Assembly: GCA_018340805.1 (NCBI GenBank)
Contig: JACMZG010001914.1
Location: 12,130,667 to 12,194,666 of the forward strand
Direction of reading: 5' to 3'
Source of the DNA: Microvelia longipes
Lineage: Eukaryota; Arthropoda; Insecta; Hemiptera; Veliidae
Length of the DNA stretch: 64,000 bases
Below the pieces are notes generated by a model that did no database searches, had not been told where the DNA came from, and worked only from the letters and a program-made list of their open reading frames with translations. The translations under genes and the position numbers were made by a program. Each line of letters opens with the position of its first letter. Within the stretch, counting starts at the first letter, position 1. Shown piece by piece: positions 32,656 through 43,632 of this stretch.

Positions 32656-35100
32656 TTTCTCTGTGCCTAAAAAAATTAAAATCCTGGTAACGGATTTTTA
32701 GGGCAAACATAATACTTTTCCTTTATACTTACGGTTTTAACGAGAAAAAGTAAAAAATGTTCAATCCGAAACCGGTCTTGTATTATATAGGAATCAATTA
32801 TCGCGTAAAAGTCAGTGCATTTTAATTCCTTATTAGTTATAATCAATACGTGGGGAATAAACAAGTTAATAAAAAAAGCTACTGCATTATTAATCTATAA
32901 AGTATGTCAATATCGTGTAAGCAACGATGCTCCGAAGCGTGGGAAAAATGATATTTTCTAGTCTAAAAGATACGAGATACTCTAGCCAACTTCTACTTGA
33001 TATACCTTTACTTTAATTAAACAAATAAGGGTAACACTGCGTTACTATAATTAAATGGGTAAATGTAATCAATATATTGTTTAAGCTTTGAAAACAATAT
33101 CATTTTTAAAATGAAGTACTTTAAATATATTTTCCCATGGTATTAAACACGCTATAGATTCATTAAGTTCGGAATCAGTGTTGCCAGGAAATTTCATCTT
33201 AAATATCCCGAAAGAGTATGAAATGTTGTAAAACCGGTCATATTTATCTATATTAAGAATAATTTCTTAACTATAAACTTCAAGATTTTTTTTAATTAGT
33301 CAATTCTTTTTTTGCAAATGTAGATAAAATATAATATAATATTTTTTAATTTATCATCACAATACAAAATTCTAGTATGAAGTCTTTTCTTACTAGAAGT
33401 TAAGTCTTTAAAGTGCATTCTCGCAATAAGAAAAAAGACCACCATAAAAAATTGATATTTTTTATTTAAATTGACCTTGGATCAAGTTTGTTGTCTTCTC
33501 ATGTTTTTATTTGATAGTGCCTTAATGTAATGTGACACAATTCTCGTATGAAATCTATTTTATACCTCAGAGGACGGCCGAAATCGAACCAAATTGTGTT
33601 GAAGCATTCAGACCATGAGAATGCGTCTAGCGTTCAGTGTCGTTCTCGACACAGAATGAAAATGTATCTAGGATTTAGCGTTCAGTGCCGTTCGCGATAC
33701 AGAATCAAAAATGTGTCTATAATCTAGTTTTCAGTTTCGTTAAATTTTCCAATAAAGAGAACCGTTTATGAAATTCAGAATTGGAAGGCACATGACTCAT
33801 GAACATTATTTGTTGAGCATTTGAGCAAGATTGTAAGTTCAAACAATACAGTTTGAATTGTTACAGGAACGTAACAAACAATATGCTATGCTATATCTGG
33901 GAACTGTTCCGTCATTTGACAATCGTCATTATTGGTAGCTCATACGTATGTCCCACTCTGTTTAGACAAATTTAAACTGACTGTGTTTACGTCTAGTAAA
34001 CACAGTCACCCATTCAAGCACTGACAACGCTCGATGCTGCTTAGCTTTTATGATCCAAGAAAAGTCATGGATAATCTTTTTTCCAATTTATGTTAGTCTT
34101 ATACATGACCACATGATTTTTAGACTGATTTTTGAAGAAAGTTTCAACTTTCTAGCAATTATTCTCATGGAGCTACGATAATAACAGACATACTGACAGA
34201 AAACTTCGTAAAAACCACTTAGGAGACCTTAGAAACACCTGAAACTGATGATTTCAGTGACATCCACGATTCGGATTTGTTTGCAATCACAATACACAAA
34301 ATACAAACACATTATAAATAAGGGAAAGTAAAAAATGTATCCATAAAAATAATGTTGGAGTATAATAATTTATGTAGCAAGACAGGAACATTAAATTTAT
34401 GTTCAACATTAAATTTATACTAAATTGTTTTAGATATGACCTCTACGCCAAAGGCGAGATAAGGCTAAAACATTGCCTGCAGAGACTAAGCCGAGAAAGT
34501 TAAAAAAATAAAGTGGGTCTTTTATAAGAAGATCAGCATTTCTTAATTTTTTTAATGTAATGTTTTAAATCAAGTTTATTGTCTATTAAAAAAATAATGA
34601 AAACATGAAAAAAATATAGTTATTGCAAAACAAAACTGTAGTAGACTGAAATTAAAAAATCAACTAGGTTAAGTTTTACCTGTCTTGGGACATGAAGTAA
34701 AAACCCATGTATTTTAGTTTAATTTTTAAGCCCAAGGCAGTTAATACTGAACTTGATTTTTTTTAAATTTTAGCTGGTCTATTTAAATTATAGTGAAGTG
34801 AAGGATCAAGGAAATAGCATTTTCCTTCCGTGAACAGATAAAAAACAAGTTTAAGCAAGTATTAATCTTGTTTAGTAAAATCATATTTAATAATTATAAT
34901 TATTTTAGTATTCTTTAAATATGTAAGTGATATATACATATCATTTACTTCCAAATAAAAATTATTTTCAGAACAGCAAAAGTGATGGAAAAAGGAAATA
35001 AAACACAATAAGTTCTTTTAATTTCTTATAACGGTACGTCATAATGTAAACACAATCAACAAGTGGTATTTAATACGGTAGCATTGCAACCCTCATTCAA
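32656..35100. other. Intergenic stretch upstream of E(spl)
   Basis: No gene recognised. A two-and-a-half-copy tandem of about 60 bp lies at 33615-33735 (AGCGTTCAGTG[TC]CGTTC[TG]CGA). The last few hundred bases may include enhancers of the downstream gene, but I see no clear site cluster before 35101. Confidence 0.45.
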
Positions 35101-35114
35101 CAACCCCTGTGCCA

Positions 35115-35120
35115 CAGGTG
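35115..35120 (+). promoter_or_regulatory. Proneural-type E-box
   Basis: CAGGTG preceded by A matches the RCAGSTG class bound by Achaete/Scute-Daughterless. It lies about 160 bp before the likely start of transcription of the E(spl) gene, next to a Su(H) site, which is the arrangement known for E(spl) genes. Confidence 0.5.
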
Positions 35121-35142
35121 GGTATTAGGTCTTTAGCAAAAA

Positions 35143-35174
35143 GACGGGAAGACGGCACGCGTACCGTTCTCACG
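35143..35174. promoter_or_regulatory. Su(H) site, possibly a degenerate Su(H) paired site
   Basis: TTCTCACG (35167-35174) is a perfect YGTGRGAA match on the minus strand. A weak, opposed partner GACGGGAA is at 35143-35150, 16 bases away; paired sites in this gene family are head to head with 15-17 bp between them. The left half has three mismatches, so only the right site is well supported. Confidence 0.55.
35156..35161 (+). promoter_or_regulatory. Candidate Hairy/E(spl) class C site
   Basis: CACGCG lies between the two Su(H) half sites. This word is a known target of Hairy/E(spl) bHLH repressors, so it could mediate negative autoregulation. A six-base match alone is weak. Confidence 0.35.
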
Positions 35175-35244
35175 CTAACGCCCTAAAGTAAGAGGGTAAC
35201 TAAACCAACATCTTATTGGTTTAAGTTCTTGAAGTGGGGAGTGC

Positions 35245-35281
35245 TATATAAGCCCCTACTACACCAATTTCTTACTCAGTC
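35245..35281 (+). promoter_or_regulatory. E(spl) core promoter: TATA box and initiator
   Basis: TATATAA at 35245-35251 and an arthropod-type initiator TCAGT with A at 35278, 33 bases downstream of the TATA start. This predicts a 5' UTR of about 109 nt before the ATG at 35387. Confidence 0.65.
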
Positions 35282-35386
35282 TACTTTAAGACAAAGTTCA
35301 GTGTTGTGCTACTTAAAAGAAAGAACTTTAAAATTGTTTCTTTATTTCGTGTTATCAAATTTATCAAGTTGGATACCAATAGGAAT

Positions 35387-35443
35387 ATGGGTCAGGAACC
35401 TCATCAAATGCCACCTGTTTCAAGGACTTATCAATATAGAAAG
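35387..35443 (+). CDS. E(spl): E(spl) exon 1 (coding part)
   Basis: Nineteen codons ending TYQYRK, then donor GTAATT at 35444. The last residues are the start of the basic domain in E(spl) proteins, so this short exon is well supported despite its size. Confidence 0.9.
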
Positions 35444-37725
35444 GTAATTGATTTATATAAATATTAATTTACGTTGAAACCGAATTACTTCATTGCAATG
35501 TACCATAAATTATAAAAAGAAATAAAATAAATGTATAAATATAAATTTGACTATTTTCTGTTATTTTAATGTTTTTATATTACAACTTGTAAACAATTTT
35601 TAGAAGTTATTGTACGATATTTAAAATTTAACTTATGTTTGTTATTGCCATATAAAACTGTTATCAACATTTGGTTTAACTCGATATATTATAAAATTGT
35701 TTTAAAACTTTTCTAACAATTGTTATATGACTGTTCTTATTATTTTAAATTGAAAATATATATTTTAAGTGTAAATGACTTTTAAAAAAATAAACTTAAA
35801 AACTTATACTTATTAATTAATAACATTAATAAACTTAAAAATAAACTTCCTTCATTTAATTTTCAGTCAACTATAATAATTTATTAAAATTAATTGGATG
35901 ATTATATTATATGTCATCAGAACATTTTACTCAAATCAAAATACTTTACTAAATTTGAAATATGAATTTATACTTCTTTTAAAAGTATCTACTCCTATAC
36001 TTTACTTAATACTTAAAGTGTCCTCTTGAGGAAAAATGCGAAGTCAACACATTCTTTATTGACTAAAACGTTGACTCTACAACATGTAGCTATAGAATCC
36101 CCACATTTAACAAAGACAGTTATTTTAACATAGTAGTAGCAAAGTGTTAAATTTTATATCTATTAACTCTATGATGCTAACTCTATAAATTTTATATCTA
36201 TTAGCTCTATAATGCTAACTCTATAAATTTGTTTATCTATCTATTATATCTAGAATACTTTTTATGTTATTTAATAAGTAATTAAATTTCTATATTGACG
36301 CGTTCGTCCACCATAAAAAGACGTAATCCTTTAATTAATTGATACTTTAGATTAATTTATTACTTAGACAATATTATATTTACGTCAATAGAAAATAACC
36401 TTTTCTAGCTTTTTGCCAATTAAACTGATAAATAAAAAAATATGAAACCATGTCAATAACACTCTGTTAAACCTCTTAATTTCTCTTTCCATTTTACACC
36501 TTATCGTAAGAAAAAAAGAACGATAAAAATGGCAAAAGACTTATTAACGTAGAACCTTAACAACTCTATATTTGATTACACTAATTGCTAGTCATACCGA
36601 CTGCCGTTTTAATTAAATTATTTTACATGTATCATACACTATTATTTTTTTTTTTTTTTTTTTATCATACACTATTAATTATAAATATAAATATGATGCT
36701 TGACTCTAAAATCTTTATAAGGGTATTATAATATGAATAAAATAATTTCTTGATTTAATTGAGCTAAATATATTATATTGCCTTATTCGTTAATAAATAA
36801 CTAACTTCTTTAATGAGCTAGTCTTGTATGAGCCATTCATGTATAAATATTATTTTATTTATGTAATAATAATATTACATTAATATTAGTCTTAAAATGT
36901 CAATTATACGCGAATTTTTGAGGTGTTAATGTAGTGTTAACAAACTGTAATTGCTATTATTATTATTGAGATTTATGCCTGAAAGACTTTCCATGCACCC
37001 TATAACTGCCAATATATAAATGATGATGAAACTTATGATTATAATAATAGCGGCCCAAATAGTGATCCCTGCGGGACTCCTGTGCATACTGTATTTTCTT
37101 TTTTATGAACCGTTTTGTTGTCACCTTAAGTTTATATCTAATGTGTTTCTTTGTTTTGTTTTTTCAGGTTATGAAACCAATGTTAGAAAGAAAAAGAAGG
37201 GCTAGAATCAACAGGTGCCTAGATGAGCTTAAGGAACTTATGGTCGTGGCTCTTCAAGCAGAAGGCGAGAACGTCAGTAAATTAGAAAAAGCTGATATTC
37301 TAGAATTTACTGTTAGACATTTACACAAATTGAGAAAACAAGAAGCCGAAGACGGTCAAAAGTACAAAGCTGGTTTTACGCGTTGCGCTGCTGAAGTGTC
37401 GCAGTACCTCGGTAACGCACCTGAATCAAGAGTTAGCGTTCTCCAACACCTTAGCACTTGTATGAGAGTTATTGATAGTGATGGCTCTACATCATCTAGA
37501 GACGCTCATTCACCACAAAACGTACAGCATCCACACCACCAACAAGTTCATCCACATTCACCAATCCCGCATCACCCCCATTCACCAATCCCGCATCACC
37601 CACACTCTCCAATTCCTCATTCACCAATCTCTCACCACCCACACTCACCCATTCCTCATCATCTTCACCAAATTCCACCTCAATCATCGAGTTATATTCA
37701 TGATCCAGTATGGAGACCTTGGTAA
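35387..37725 (+). CDS. E(spl): Enhancer-of-split / HES family bHLH-Orange repressor
   Basis: Two coding exons, 35387-35443 and 37168-37725, give a 204-residue protein. Residues 1-19 ([19 protein letters not shown]) are exon 1. The bHLH domain spans about 20-77 and has the family proline in the basic region ([20 protein letters not shown]). The Orange domain is about 84-121 ([17 protein letters not shown]). A His/Pro/Ser-rich linker follows, and the protein ends in VWRPW, the Groucho-recruiting tetrapeptide WRPW with its usual preceding residue. Members are nuclear repressors induced by Notch through Su(H). The ATG choice is supported by the E(spl)-like TYQYRK-VMKP junction across a phase-0 intron; an in-frame ATG at 37105 lies in intron sequence. 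Which E(spl) paralogue it is cannot be decided here. Confidence 0.93.
37168..37725 (+). CDS. E(spl): E(spl) exon 2
   Basis: Acceptor TTTTTTCAG before 37168, then 185 codons and TAA. It carries nearly all of the bHLH, the Orange domain and WRPW. The intron (35444-37167) is about 1.7 kb with no recognised feature apart from a T-run at 36643-36663. Confidence 0.93.
   Translation, partial: VMKPMLERKRRARINRCLDELKELMVVALQAEGENVSKLEKADILEFTVRHLHKLRKQEAEDGQKYKAGFTRCAAEVSQYLGNAPESRVSVLQHLSTCMRVIDSDGSTSSRDAHSPQNVQHPHHQQVHPHSPIPHHPHSPIPHHPHSPIPHSPISHHPHSPIPHHLHQIPPQSSSYIHDPVWRPW
37555..37668 (+). repeat. Coding minisatellite in E(spl) (PHSPIPHH repeats)
   Basis: An imperfect tandem repeat around CCACATTCACCAATCCCGCA encodes five H-P-H-S-P-I-P/S-H-type units between the Orange domain and WRPW. 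The histidine/proline linker is unusual and probably varies in length between alleles. The frame is kept. Confidence 0.85.
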
Positions 37726-37930
37726 TCAATCTCTGCTGTCACCTTCTCCTCGCAATAATATTCTTAAAAACTGTATTACTTTTAATAACTAGTAGTTATT
37801 AGCGTCAGCTAATAATTACAATATTATGAAACATTTTCTATGATTTCCTAAACTGATATAGATATTCATAAACTCAAATATCTTTAAATTATTTTCCAAT
37901 TCAACATTTTTAACCCATTTCTCCTTCAAA

Positions 37931-38330
37931 TCTATGCAGAACAAAGCCGTCCATTCATACACCAATCCTTGAATTCAAACCCTTTAAACAGTCTTTAATT
38001 TATCCATGCAAAACAAAACCGTCCATCCAAAAACCATTCCTTGAATTCAAACCCTTTAAACAGTCTTAAAGAGACTATTTAATTTATCCATGCAAAACAA
38101 AACCGTCGATCCATACACCATTCCTTGAATTCAAACCCTTTAAACAGTCTTAAAGAGACTATTTAATTTATTCATGCAAAATAAATCCGTCTATCCATAA
38201 ACCATTCCTTGAATTCAAACCATTTAAACAGTCTTAAAGAGACTATTTAATTTATCCATGCAAAACAAAACCGTCGATCCATACACCATTCCTTGAATTC
38301 AAACCCTTTAAACAGTCTTAAATAGACTCA
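37931..38330 (+). repeat. 84-bp tandem repeat in the E(spl) 3' UTR/flank
   Basis: Five units, each with ATCCATGCAAAACAAAACCG, ACCATTCCTTGAATTCAAAC and CTTTAAACAGTCTTAAAGAG; the first is shorter and more diverged. It starts about 200 bases after the stop and is probably transcribed. Confidence 0.9.
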
Positions 38331-38804
38331 GCTTTTTACTTCTCATCCTTAAATTTTCTTTAATTAAATTATTGTCAATTATTAATGTCAATTACTATTT
38401 ATTGTCAATTCCGTGTTAAACATTATGTTTATCAAATACTTCAATACCATCAATCAATATAAAAATGTAGTGATGGCAATTAAAAAAATTGTGTTAATAA
38501 AAGTTTATGTTATTTAATATAAATTAATAAAAAGCATTAAGCGGCTTTATCGAATCTTGAAAAGTTGCTTTTGCTAGTTAGAAACCAAAAGGAAACCTTT
38601 TGTTATTTTTACAAAAGTAAACAATAAGTAATAGTTTTAATTTTTGATATTTAAATAATATTTGTCATGACAATGGACAGTTTGAAATTTCTAAAAATCG
38701 GTATTTTTTTTAAAATTTATTGTTACAATAATACATTTATTACTTATTGTATACCTTTGTTATTTGTATTTTATTTAAAATGTTAATTCACAAGTTGTGC
38801 CTTA

Positions 38805-39346
38805 AAAAAAAATAAATTAAAAAATAAAGAAAGCAATAAAACATTATTTGAACCTTTTATACAATGGCGTTCCAAAATGGTGGTCATTAAAAATCAATAA
38901 TAATTCAGCTTTAATTAATTATTAAGACTAAGCTTAAAAAAGCCATGCAATGCAATATAAGCTTTAAATGTGTAATTTGTAAGTATTAGATTTTAAAATG
39001 ATGAATTTGTTTTTGGTAAAATATTAATTTAAACTTTTGCAATTTAGTAACGAAATTAAATTAATTTAATTGCTTTATTTTAATTTATTTTAAATTTTAC
39101 TGTTTTTCATTTTAGTGGTTATTTTTAATTTTTGTTTTATTAATTTAAATGTTTTTACTTTTATTGTTGTTTAATCTCATAATTTCCGAGTATATAAAAG
39201 ACTGTGATTATTTTGTTTAAAAAAACTAACTAATTAATTAAATTTTTTAAAGTGACTTCATGTTACTTTTTATTTCCTATTATTTAATTAACTAAAATTA
39301 TTATTTGAATAAATGTGATAAATTATTTAGTTTTAAGGGAAATAAA
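38805..39346 (+). promoter_or_regulatory. Possible E(spl) 3' UTR end with Brd boxes and K boxes
   Basis: AATAAA-type signals cluster at 38805-38842 and one is at 39341-39346. AGCTTTA (Brd box) occurs at 38907-38913 and 38960-38966, and TGTGAT (K box) at 39203-39208 and 39314-39319. These are the known miRNA-target motifs of E(spl)/Brd transcripts, but here they lie 1.2-1.6 kb beyond the stop, so they count only if the distal poly(A) site is used. In AT-rich DNA some would occur by chance. Confidence 0.3.
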
Positions 39347-39505
39347 ATATATATAAATATATTTACCTATTTTAAACATTAATTTTTGTCTTTTTTTTGT
39401 AAATATTTTAATATCCCCTGTCTCATACTAAATATAACTGAACTAATAATCAATAGAAAAAAGCCTGTCCCCAATGTTTATTTATAAAATTTAATCAAAA
39501 TCGGC

Positions 39506-39530
39506 TTTCAACCTAAACGGCCATCATCAG
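39506..39530 (-). ncRNA. Hammerhead-like core D1
   Basis: Minus strand: CTGATGA, stem II GGCC...GGTT (two G-U pairs), GAAA. The core is intact; stem I was not found. Confidence 0.42.
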
Positions 39531-39691
39531 TACCAGAGAGAAGAATATATCGATGTAACTGAGCCTTATAATAGCATGGCTGGACTGATTTTATGATATC
39601 GTCTCAGTTATGATATTATAAGACTCACCTATATCAATCAATAAGAAAAAGCCTCTTTACAATGTTCATTTATTAAATCTAATCAAATTGT

Positions 39692-39717
39692 CTTTTATCT
39701 TAAACGGCCATCATTAG
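39692..39717 (-). ncRNA. Decayed hammerhead-like core D2
   Basis: Same context as D1, but the core reads CTAATGA and the GAAA is changed; presumably inactive. Confidence 0.3.
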
Positions 39718-39843
39718 TGCCAGAGAGAAGAATATATCGATGTAAGTGAGTCTTATAATATCATGACTGGAGTGATCTTATGATATCGGCTCAATCATGA
39801 TATTTTAAGACTCTCCTACATCGATAAATTCTTCTCTCCGGCA

Positions 39844-39868
39844 CTGATGAAGACCGTTTAGGTTGTAG
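39844..39868 (+). ncRNA. Decayed hammerhead-like core D3
   Basis: CTGATGA is intact, stem II GACC/GGTT is possible, but GTAG stands where GAAA is needed; presumably inactive. Confidence 0.3.
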
Positions 39869-40339
39869 ATTAGATTTAATAAATAAAGATTGTTGAGAGC
39901 CTTTTTTTTACAGATTATTATTATACACTCCATTTGCGCTTCACCTTATTAACAAAACTGAACTTTCTGAAAGAAGAATCAGAGATGTGGATGGTATTAA
40001 CAAGAGTTATCGATCTATCTGCTATACACATTATAAATGCTTCTTAATATGACTTATGCCGGCATTGTCCTATGCTAACTTAATAAATTATGTTCTCATG
40101 TGCTAAACGTCAATAAATATCATGATTATAAAATTTTATTACGTCATAATGAATGTAAATACTGCGCTATATTTATGAAATTAGTTTTATTTATTATTTA
40201 CAAATTTTATCGTCAGAATTGTGTGGCAGATCTTTAAAGTAGCAGCCGTTGCCACTAATGATGACATTTCTGTTTATGAAAAAACTTACGACACTAAAAT
40301 GATTACCGTCGTAATAGGTTTTTACTTTTACTAATATAA

Positions 40340-40620
40340 ACCGTAGGTATATGGGAAAAGTATTTTGTTTGCAAAAGATCCAATACCGGGATATCACCGA
40401 AATTATCAGTTTTTGGTGATTTTAAGGCCTGTAGGAGTAGTTACTAGTTATGAGTAGTTTTCACAAAGTTGTCTGTCTGTATGTGTGTGTCTGTTATCAT
40501 CGTAGCTCCTAGTGTATTTATGCTAGAGAGTTGAAACTTAATAGAACAATCAGACTATAGCTGTAGTTGTGCTGTCTGGAAAATAATAATTTGATCTGGT
40601 AAAGTATTTTTTGATTTCAT
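40340..40620 (+). repeat. R1 copy 2 (5' part only)
   Basis: CCGTAGGTATATGGGAAAAG, TTGTCTGTCTGTATG and GTGTATTTATGCTAGAGAGT match the start of the other R1 copies; the 5S-like module and 3' end are absent. Confidence 0.65.
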
Positions 40621-40747
40621 TAATAGAACAAAAAATAACCATTTACCTTGAATTCGTTTTCAACAGTCAACCTTTTATAGAACATTTTATAAACGGAGAG
40701 AATCTTTAAATTTTGAGGGATGATCTCCATTAATTTTTTGGACCTGA

Positions 40748-40850
40748 CGGTCTTCCGGTAATAAACGCGTCAAAGCTTTTGTACGCGCGACGAAATATTT
40801 CTACTATGTCGAAGGAATCTTCAGGGATTCAGGACATCATGGATAAAAAA
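40748..40850 (-). mobile_element. Family C copy, degenerate
   Basis: GGTCTTCCGGTAATAAACGC, CGACGAAATATTTC and GAATCTTCAGGGATTCAGGA correspond to the family C arm at 4566-4925. The minus strand keeps CTGAAGA but the partner region is rearranged. Confidence 0.45.
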
Positions 40851-42285
40851 GCACCATAACTGTAGAGCAGTTTTACTTTTCATAGCAAAGGTCCATTTTA
40901 AAGGTATGACAATTTCCCCAGCCCCGCAAAAAATGTTGTCTTTGGGGGAGGGCTATGCCCCCCCCCCAGTTGAGATCTATTGACTTATTTTACTAATTAT
41001 TTGTTATACCCGGAGTATGCGCAGGGTCATTTTCGAAGCATAACAAAGGTTCCACACTCCTTTTCTTGTAATATTAGTACCCTTGTAGTACGCAAGTTCA
41101 CATGGTCTCCCCTCTTACCTCCCCTCGTAGGTATTTAATTCAAGAAATACAGGTGTTATAATTGCATCGACTCCAGGTGTAAGTGTGCCCTCAGCGTTTG
41201 ACTTCCCACGGCACGTGCTTAAGAAAAACATATGGCAAGAAAACTAACAATAAAATGAGAAATAGGGGTAATTTATATCATCTTCTCTTACACTTCCCCA
41301 TTTTTGCAATTTAAAGAAAGAGGGGGTTAGTTTTAAAGAGTCAAAATAAAAACAGAAATTATTAGAAGATTCTCAAGTAAAAGAAAAAGTATAAATCTTG
41401 TCTCTTTTTTCGCCGTTTTTACTTTTATTCGCTTATATACTATCCTTGGTTTAGGAAAAGTATTAAACACAACACCATTGTTTCTAAACCCATCATTAGA
41501 AACATTTTTTATAAACAAATATTTCTTTATGATTTTTTTAATGTTCTAGGAGACGCTGGTATAGGATTAACCCCAAAATCTAATCAGTTTTTCCTTTTAT
41601 AGAACTTGACCAATCGCTTTCGCTTTTGTCCGTATATAAACTTTGACAAGCTATATCTCTCAAGTTTTCGTTATTTGACTTATGGTACATTGTGAGATCA
41701 CCAAAAAACTGACGGATTTTTAACTATTTGTTTAAATTTTCACGGCCTAAATATAGATTTATTGGTGCGAAACTTAAAATATTTATATGATGCGAAAAAT
41801 CATATGATAAAAATAGGTTGTGTGGTTTTAATCAATTATAAAACCACACAAGAACATTGCCGTTATTTTACAAAAAAAAAATAAAATAAAAATTAGCTTC
41901 CCAAAGATGACTTATAAATTTTAACCACGTCTGAATATAAAATTCAAGTATTATACTTATTTAAAAGGCTATACCCTCTGCACAAACTCCTTAGTAAACT
42001 ATAATTGACTGTCGAACGCAGCGAACCCGGTGATTTTGACGAGTACACTTTTATGTATTAATCAATATACTTTCGCCATCGAGTAATATTGACATTCTGA
42101 GGACACATTTTTTAAGTTATAACACCTTGTACGTCGGGTCACTGTTTTAATCCGAGATGGACGTAAGGTTAGTTAATCACTCCGCGGTCGAGCGTAGCCA
42201 AACCGAAGTAATACTCAAAGAAAAAGTAATGTGAGCGTTAATGGAGTTCTTCTTAATGAAAGAAGAAGAAGTCTCTTCACAAAAA
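40851..42285. other. Stretch without recognised genes
   Basis: No coding sequence recognised. It contains a perfect 12-bp-arm hairpin at 41818-41851 (TTGTGTGGTTTT and its inverse). Confidence 0.5.
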
Positions 42286-42308
42286 TATATTTCTTTATAG
42301 CAAAGCGC

Positions 42309-42333
42309 TTTCAACCTAAGAGGCCATCATCAA
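42309..42333 (-). ncRNA. Decayed hammerhead-like core D4
   Basis: Minus strand: TTGATGA (first core base changed), stem II GGCC/GGTT, GAAA. Single isolated PLE-type end at about 42270-42350. Confidence 0.35.
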
Positions 42334-42349
42334 TGCTAGCTGTTGAATA

Positions 42350-43005
42350 AAGAAGAGGGTGATGGATTTTTTTATTTAATTGTTAAATTATTTATCTATC
42401 ACCAATCCTATTTAGCGAATGAAGCGAGTATGTTTAAAGTTAAAATAAATTAACTTCATTTAATGTAAGTGGGTTCCTGATGCAACCCATAACTAGTTTT
42501 TTTTTAAATAAAAGTGCATTGATTGTCCGTAAAGCTCAAAAGATTTTTAAAAAATCGTCTGCAAATCGGTGGCCGATAGCAAAATTAAATGTACTATTGA
42601 TATGTTTTTCATAGACAAAGAGGATATTTGTGTCTAATTTAAACTCTATCGGTTAACTTCTTTAATCAGCAAAACTAATTATAAGGTCCTTAATAGTTAT
42701 TAACTTACTAAATGAGAGAAGTAACTTTTTGCTCCCTGAGCAGTCATATTGGTTCCTGAGGCCAAAGCCGAAGGAATCATATTATACAAATCCCCTGGGC
42801 TGGGAGAGGAATTTATTTAGTTAGTTCGTGTTTTGAAAACCTAATACGCAACTTTAAATAATGATGATTTTAAAACAATTATTCAAAATCTTTTATATAT
42901 TGTTGCCGTATTTCGTAAACAGAAATGTAGTCATTTAAGGTCTAAAACTTTGACAGGAAAAGTTTTAATTTTTTACATACTTGGTTATAAAATTTATTAA
43001 AAAAA
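42350..43005. other. Stretch without recognised features
   Basis: No gene or repeat supported. Confidence 0.5.
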
Positions 43006-43010
43006 GTGTG

Positions 43011-43082
43011 CTTCCCTTGTGAGGATTGGACTCGTAACCTGCAGGTTAATAGCTGAAGACGCTACCAACTGAGCTAAAGAGA
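43011..43082 (-). pseudogene. tRNA-like sequence (tRNA-Asn-like relic or SINE head)
   Basis: Minus strand: TAGCTCAGTTGGTAGCG is a good D-arm/A-box, TTCAGCTATTAACCTG resembles a tRNA-Asn anticodon arm with ATT in place of GTT, and GGTTACGAGTCCAATCC is a decayed T-arm/B-box. Several stem pairs fail, so it is not a functional tRNA. Confidence 0.5.
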
Positions 43083-43318
43083 AAATGCAGAGCGGGAGTG
43101 AAGTAGTTGTTATGGCAACCAAAGCTATTTTTCTCCCGCTAGTTTCTTTTATCCCTGTAGTTTCAGTCCAGGCATTAAGTACCACTTTTCTCCCTCTATA
43201 CAAAAAGAATTTCAGCTCTTTTCCGAAATGGCTAAATTATGAACTTCATCGCTCCAATGAGTCAGAGTTGTCTCCTGTAAACGTTATTTATTACTCAAAA
43301 GTTCTATATTTTTTTTAA

Positions 43319-43435
43319 TAATAAATAACTAAGCTTTCGACTAAAAATTAGTCATCATCAGAATTTAACAAATATAAATTATAAAATAAAATAAAAATTT
43401 TTACAAACTACTTCATATTGCCCCTTGGTATGGCA
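43319..43435 (-). mobile_element. Family B fragment
   Basis: Minus-strand match to the 4611-4877 element from the core to ATACCAAGGGGCAATATGAAG, ending in a (TA)n tract. The terminal block ATAAGTCCACGAAAAAGAAA recurs in the opposite orientation at 43613-43632, just beyond that tract. Confidence 0.6.
43335..43361 (-). ncRNA. Hammerhead-like core B4
   Basis: Identical to B1-B3 through CTGATGA, GACTA/TAGTC and GAAA. Confidence 0.45.
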
Positions 43436-43488
43436 TATATATATATAATATATATATATTATTATATATATATATATATATATAATAT

Positions 43489-43535
<47 letters not shown>

Positions 43536-43555
43536 ATATAATATATATATATTAA

Positions 43556-43588
<33 letters not shown>

Positions 43589-43612
43589 ATATATATAATT
43601 TATTTATTTATT
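43434..43612. repeat. Compound (TA)n tract
   Basis: About 180 bp of TA with TAATA interruptions, bounded on both sides by parts of a family B end. Confidence 0.93.
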
Positions 43613-43632
43613 TATAAGTCCACGAAAAAGAA

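Larger units (their letters stand above)
39430..39911. mobile_element. Family D PLE-derived cluster with three hammerhead-like cores
   Basis: Three related ends: two in minus orientation (about 39440-39600 and 39640-39800) and one inverted (39800-39905). They share AGAGAGAAGAATATATCGAT, TATGATATCG and the core region. The last two form a palindrome centred near 39780. No coding sequence. Confidence 0.55.

Noticed and set aside
37105..37167. In-frame upstream ATG giving a hydrophobic N-terminus to the E(spl) protein
   Set aside because: This stretch is the polypyrimidine and acceptor region of the intron. Exon 1 with TYQYRK supplies the correct start of the basic domain.
37472..37792. Alternative open frames overlapping E(spl) exon 2 on both strands
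   Set aside because: They are frame shadows of the His/Pro minisatellite; the bHLH-Orange-WRPW frame is unambiguous.
43011..43082. Functional tRNA gene
   Set aside because: The T-arm loop and several stem pairs are broken, so I list it only as a tRNA-like relic.
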